A stretch of DNA of 7,933 nt from Candidatus Poribacteria bacterium. Its GTDB lineage: Bacteria; Poribacteria; WGA-4E; DTYX01. Location of the stretch: assembly GCA_012961655.1 (NCBI GenBank), contig DTYX01000279.1:1-7933 (forward strand). Direction: 5' to 3'. The notes below the pieces were generated by a model, which saw only the letters and a program-made list of their open reading frames with translations, made no database searches and was not told where the DNA came from. The position numbers were made by a program, and so were the translations under genes. Within the stretch, counting starts at the first letter, position 1. Each line of letters begins with the position of its first letter. Below are positions 5,692 to 7,933 of this stretch, in pieces.

Positions 5692-5874
5692 TTACTCCCT
5701 TTTTGCATTCACACTGCCTTTATGAACCCTCCTTCCCCCGATACGGAGAGATAATAATGACGAGGGTTTTTCAGGTTGGTCTGCTACAAAGAACACCATA
5801 TCGCCAGCTTTAGCGTCCATTCGTTCAGCGATTTTTTGAAGAATTTCGTCATCTATCTTCCGATATCTTAGAGT
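5692..5874 (-). pseudogene. aspS: Remnant of aspartyl-tRNA synthetase (internal fragment)
   Basis: Reading the minus strand from 5874, the frame gives TLRYRKIDDEILQKIAERMD, then AKAGDMVFFVADQPEKPSSL and LSLRIGG before it diverges and stops at TAA 5694-5692. The stretch from DDEILQKI to LLSLR closely follows the bacterial AspRS segment that ends the GAD insertion and leads into the rest of the catalytic domain (typical form: I.. .GAKDGDLLFFVADK....ALGALR). Only about 40 residues of a protein of roughly 590 are present, with no class II motifs, so it cannot work as a synthetase. The fragment is preceded by a strong purine-rich ribosome binding site (minus strand 5895-5881) and ATG 5878, but that ATG is in another frame and reaches TGA after nine codons. 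The 5' part overlaps the last codons of the LamG-like gene. Confidence 0.75.
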
Positions 5875-6730
5875 TCATTTCTCTCCCCTCCTCCCGGAAA
5901 TTTTGACGTTGGGAGGGTTGGTGAAATCTGATAAATCCGTTTACTGACTTGATGCTTGCCCAGGTTATTGCGAGTTTATTTTGCGGATGCACCGCCCATA
6001 AATCGGTGATGCGCAGATTGTCAAAGAATACGCCGCTTTGGGCATAGACCAAAAACCCTATCTTTCCTTTTTTATAAGTCGAATCTTGCGCTTTGAGTGT
6101 CAATTTGCCATCCACGTAGAATTTGAACGTATCACCGATTGCTTCTAACTTCCATGTCTGCGGGACCCCTTGGGTATACGCCTCTTTGTTATCGGCTAAC
6201 GTTTCATAAAACGGCAACTCCGCCCCATCGGATTCCCCGTTGCCATCGGCGTCACCATCTCCGAGACGACGTTCGAGCAATCGGTAAGGTCCCTTTCTGC
6301 CATTCGGGGAATTGCCAGAGTCAAACATTGTGATAAACCGATAATGGTTCAATCGGTCTTTCCAACGCCACACGATTCCCATGCCGTCATTATCATTAGC
6401 GACAACGTCTACCTCAAGGCTAAAATCAACCCACTCGGCTTTATCATAAATAACAAAGCTGCCGATTGCGACGGCATCGGTCGCGTCGCCCCATATATTG
6501 CTGGATTGGGTCAACGCTTTGCCATCCAACCCTTTAGCAATATCCCAAGCAGATGGTCCCTTGTCGCCAAGGTCTTTTGGTGGCTCATCGTAAACCACCC
6601 AATCTCCCTCACCAGGTTTTCTACCGACTTTCGCATTGGAAAAGTCTTCTTCAAAATCATCCGAAAATGCAAGCGATGTGCAATACAATAATACTAAAGT
6701 AGTTATAAGCGTGACAATGATGAATCTCAT
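5849..6730 (-). CDS. Secreted LamG-like (concanavalin-type) protein with an EF-hand-type loop
   Basis: The 293-residue product begins with a signal peptide (1-23, predicted cut AFS|DD). Residues 24-245 form a beta-sandwich-type domain: GPSAWDIAKGLDGKALTQSS and NIWG, DFSLEVDVVANDNDGMGIVW, HYRFI, KFYVDGKL and FFDNLRITDL. The DNDGMGIVWR pattern and closing FDN strand match LamG/DUF1080-like and, more distantly, thrombospondin C-terminal domains, which bind carbohydrates or matrix. Residues 160-171 (DADGNGESDGAE) fit the 12-residue EF-hand loop with ligands at 1, 3, 5, 9 and 12, absent from the paralogue. After WAVHPQNKLAITWASIKS (245-262) comes a 31-residue extension that the paralogue lacks and that runs into the aspS remnant. 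The start is ATG 6730, preceded by GGAGGG; a longer frame from 6793 would place residues ahead of the signal peptide. It likely forms a transcription unit with the upstream paralogue. Confidence 0.85.
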   Translation of the reverse strand: MRFIIVTLITTLVLLYCTSLAFSDDFEEDFSNAKVGRKPGEGDWVVYDEPPKDLGDKGPSAWDIAKGLDGKALTQSSNIWGDATDAVAIGSFVIYDKAEWVDFSLEVDVVANDNDGMGIVWRWKDRLNHYRFITMFDSGNSPNGRKGPYRLLERRLGDGDADGNGESDGAELPFYETLADNKEAYTQGVPQTWKLEAIGDTFKFYVDGKLTLKAQDSTYKKGKIGFLVYAQSGVFFDNLRITDLWAVHPQNKLAITWASIKSVNGFIRFHQPSQRQNFREEGREMNSKISEDR

Positions 6731-6735
6731 GATTT

Positions 6736-6741
6736 CCCTCC
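6736..6741 (-). promoter_or_regulatory. Ribosome binding site GGAGGG for the second LamG-like gene
   Basis: On the minus strand AAAAAAGGAGGG ends 5 bases before ATG 6730. This, with the signal peptide beginning at that ATG, decides against the in-frame ATG at 6793. Confidence 0.88.
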
Positions 6742-6774
6742 TTTTTTCGCGTTGAAAATCTACAGTGTTGACGA

Positions 6775-6800
6775 ATGGCCAACGACTTACCACTGGCCAT
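6775..6800. repeat. Inverted repeat between the two LamG-like genes
   Basis: ATGGCCA (6775-6781) pairs with TGGCCAT (6794-6800) around a 12-base loop. It sits 41 bases beyond the stop of the upstream paralogue in the 110-base spacer and has no T-tract, so it may stabilise or process a joint transcript or be a protein-binding dyad rather than stop transcription. Confidence 0.5.
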
Positions 6801-6840
6801 CCGCCTGTTTTCCATGAATATTTGGGGAGCAGAACAATTT

Positions 6841-7623
6841 CTAACGTCCCTTCTTGATGTCACCCCACACAGCCGCCATCTTGTTCACAGGATGAATAGC
6901 AGCGGCGCCGAGTGGAGTAATCGTGAAGTTATCGAACTCCGCCTGCTGAGCATAAAGTTGGATGCCCACATAGCCTTCACCATACTCGCTGTCTTCTGCG
7001 CTGATGCTAAGTCCATCTTCACGTGTCAATGTAAAAGAACCGTTATCCACCTCAAGTATCCAGTGGAGCTTCTGTCCTTCAGCATACGGGACGTAATCAT
7101 CCTTTACCGCGGTTAGCAGTTCATACCAGGGCTCCTCGTCGCTAATACGCTTGGCAATCTTCATGAAGGGACCACCGATTCCATCAACGGGGTTCGGGTC
7201 GGGCCATTTGTCATTAATCATGATGGCACGATAGTGTCTGTCGGTATCTGTATAAGCCCAGACAAGCCCCATACCATCATTGTCCGCCGCGGCAACGTCT
7301 ACTTCTAAAGTGAAGTTTGTAAATTGCTCACCCTTGTAGATGATGAAGGTTCCCATAAGAGAACTGTCTGGTGGACTACCCCAGATGTTCGAGCCCTGAT
7401 AAAGCACTTTGCCATCCAGTCCGAGTTGACTATCCCGGATTTCCCAGGTAGAGGGTCCTAAATCTCCAAGGTTGGCTGCATCCTCATCAACTACTTCCCA
7501 GCCATCAAGACTACCACTTTCGAAATCGAGAACGATTCCTTCTGAAGACTGGGCAAATCCAACAATAAACAATGTAGTGATAAAAGCAAACACCACTTTG
7601 CATGTCTTACTTATATTAAACAT
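6841..7623 (-). CDS. Secreted LamG-like (concanavalin-type) protein, first of a tandem pair
   Basis: The 260-residue product has K6 and K9 followed by a hydrophobic core (10-24) and a signal peptidase site near GFA|QSS. The domain covers about 28-237: FESGSLDGWEVVDEDA, LGPSTWEIRD, GLDGKVLYQGSNIWG, NFTLEVDVAAADNDGMGLVW, HYRAIM, SAEDSEYGEGYVGIQLYAQQ and EFDNFTITPLG. These blocks align in order with the downstream paralogue (5849-6730). Domains of this type occur in exported glycan-active or glycan-binding proteins; I see no catalytic signature, so binding or an enzymatic accessory role is inference. The C-terminus AAIHPVNKMAAVWGDIKKGR follows the domain and is shared with the paralogue. The start is the third codon of the longest frame: ATG 7623 lies 6 bases from AAGGAGG (7636-7630), while ATG 7629 abuts it. 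Confidence 0.85.
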   Translation of the reverse strand: MFNISKTCKVVFAFITTLFIVGFAQSSEGIVLDFESGSLDGWEVVDEDAANLGDLGPSTWEIRDSQLGLDGKVLYQGSNIWGSPPDSSLMGTFIIYKGEQFTNFTLEVDVAAADNDGMGLVWAYTDTDRHYRAIMINDKWPDPNPVDGIGGPFMKIAKRISDEEPWYELLTAVKDDYVPYAEGQKLHWILEVDNGSFTLTREDGLSISAEDSEYGEGYVGIQLYAQQAEFDNFTITPLGAAAIHPVNKMAAVWGDIKKGR

Positions 7624-7629
7624 TTTCAT

Positions 7630-7636
7630 CCTCCTT
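7630..7636 (-). promoter_or_regulatory. Ribosome binding site AAGGAGG of the first LamG-like gene
   Basis: AAGGAGG on the minus strand directly touches ATG 7629 but stands 6 bases from ATG 7623, so the latter is preferred. The same geometry (AGGAGG, NTGAAA, ATG) occurs at the DUF1844 gene. Confidence 0.88.
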
Positions 7637-7648
7637 GTATAATATGAG

Positions 7649-7668
7649 GTCGAGATTCTGAACTCGAC
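7649..7668. repeat. Hairpin in the 5' leader of the first LamG-like gene
   Basis: GTCGAG (7649-7654) pairs with CTCGAC (7663-7668) around 8 bases. It lies 12 bases upstream of the AAGGAGG on the minus strand, within the predicted leader, where it could influence message stability or translation, or serve as an operator. Confidence 0.5.
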
Positions 7669-7722
7669 GTTAACAGATGTCGATTCTGGCTAAAATAGAA
7701 TTTGAGTGAAAATTGATACGAT

Positions 7723-7754
7723 ATTATAGTAGCATACAATTGAAGAGATGACAA
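7723..7754 (-). promoter_or_regulatory. Candidate promoter of the LamG-like gene pair
   Basis: On the minus strand a perfect TATAAT lies at 7728-7723. TTGTCA (5 of 6 matches to the -35 consensus) lies at 7754-7749, but the spacing is 20 bases, longer than the usual 16-18. Transcription would begin near 7716, giving a leader of about 90 bases that contains the 7649-7668 hairpin. Confidence 0.45.
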
Positions 7755-7933
7755 GTAAAAACTTAACCGGGAGATTAGCTGTAGACTGCCCACCACATCC
7801 GATAAATCCGGTACGTACTATTTCCATTTAATGAAAACATAAGGGGCGAAAAGCCAATGAAACTCAGACTATTTTATCACATAAGATTTAATCGTCAACA
7901 AAAGGCAAAAGATGAGACATTGTAAATTATATT
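7755..7933. other. Unassigned end region with a doubtful 22-codon ORF
   Basis: On the plus strand ATG 7857 opens a 22-codon frame (MKLRLFYHIRFNRQQKAKDE then TL) ending at TAA 7923-7925, with AAGGGG about 10 bases upstream; it is basic and resembles no family I know. The minus strand holds only equally short frames, such as 21 codons beginning at ATG 7833. GTACGTAC at 7811-7818 is an 8-base palindrome, just after a short direct repeat of ATCCG (7797 and 7806). I see no RNA gene. The region may be the upstream part of a gene beyond the window. Confidence 0.3.

Noticed and set aside
6139..6691. Plus-strand ORFs opposite the second LamG-like gene
   Set aside because: They are shadows: no ribosome binding site, no recognisable domain, and the minus strand carries an aligned paralogue pair.
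6731..6793. Upstream ATG for the second LamG-like gene
   Set aside because: It would put 21 polar residues before a clear signal peptide; the internal ATG has a strong GGAGGG.
1..7933. CRISPR arrays, tRNA or rRNA genes, insertion sequences
   Set aside because: No regularly spaced repeats, cloverleaf-type sequence, rRNA stretch, transposase frame or terminal inverted repeats were seen.

Overview
The window (about 45% GC by eye) comes from a Gram-negative-type bacterium with a sigma-54 activator, exported c-type cytochrome, signal-peptide-bearing proteins and good AGGAGG ribosome binding sites. The mix of a DUF1844 protein, a Memo-family protein and tandem secreted LamG-like proteins would fit an uncultured lineage such as Candidatus Poribacteria or the wider PVC/deltaproteobacterial neighbourhood. 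That placement is a judgement from gene content, not a measured phylogeny.

Plus strand, 1-5618: the C-terminal end of an NtrC-type sigma-54 response regulator; a complete MoaA (molybdopterin synthesis) gene; a 249-base spacer with a nested hairpin; a small one-helix membrane protein with a coiled-coil tail; a decayed second copy of that gene's 5' end; a DUF1844 protein; a run of overlapping dyads; an exported or membrane-anchored Memo-family protein closed by a textbook intrinsic terminator; a four-helix membrane protein fused to a c-type cytochrome; a small reading frame interrupted by TGA; and a glycerophosphodiester phosphodiesterase.

Minus strand, 7754-5692: a candidate promoter, then two tandem paralogues of a secreted LamG-like (concanavalin-type) protein. 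They share the fold motifs and a C-terminal HPxNKxAxxWxxIK motif; the second has gained an EF-hand-type calcium loop. The second gene appears to have lost its native stop and now runs into a remnant of aspartyl-tRNA synthetase lying just downstream. The final 180 bases hold only a doubtful 22-codon ORF.

The plus-strand genes look like a loose series of housekeeping and envelope genes rather than one operon: spacings are over 75 bases throughout and a strong terminator separates the Memo gene from the cytochrome gene. The most notable points are the signs of local rearrangement (partial gene duplication, the aspS remnant, the interrupted frame, the extended C-terminus) and the unusual domain arrangements (Memo behind a hydrophobic N-terminus, membrane domain plus cytochrome c, LamG-like domain with an EF-hand loop). 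I see no CRISPR array, tRNA, rRNA or insertion sequence.
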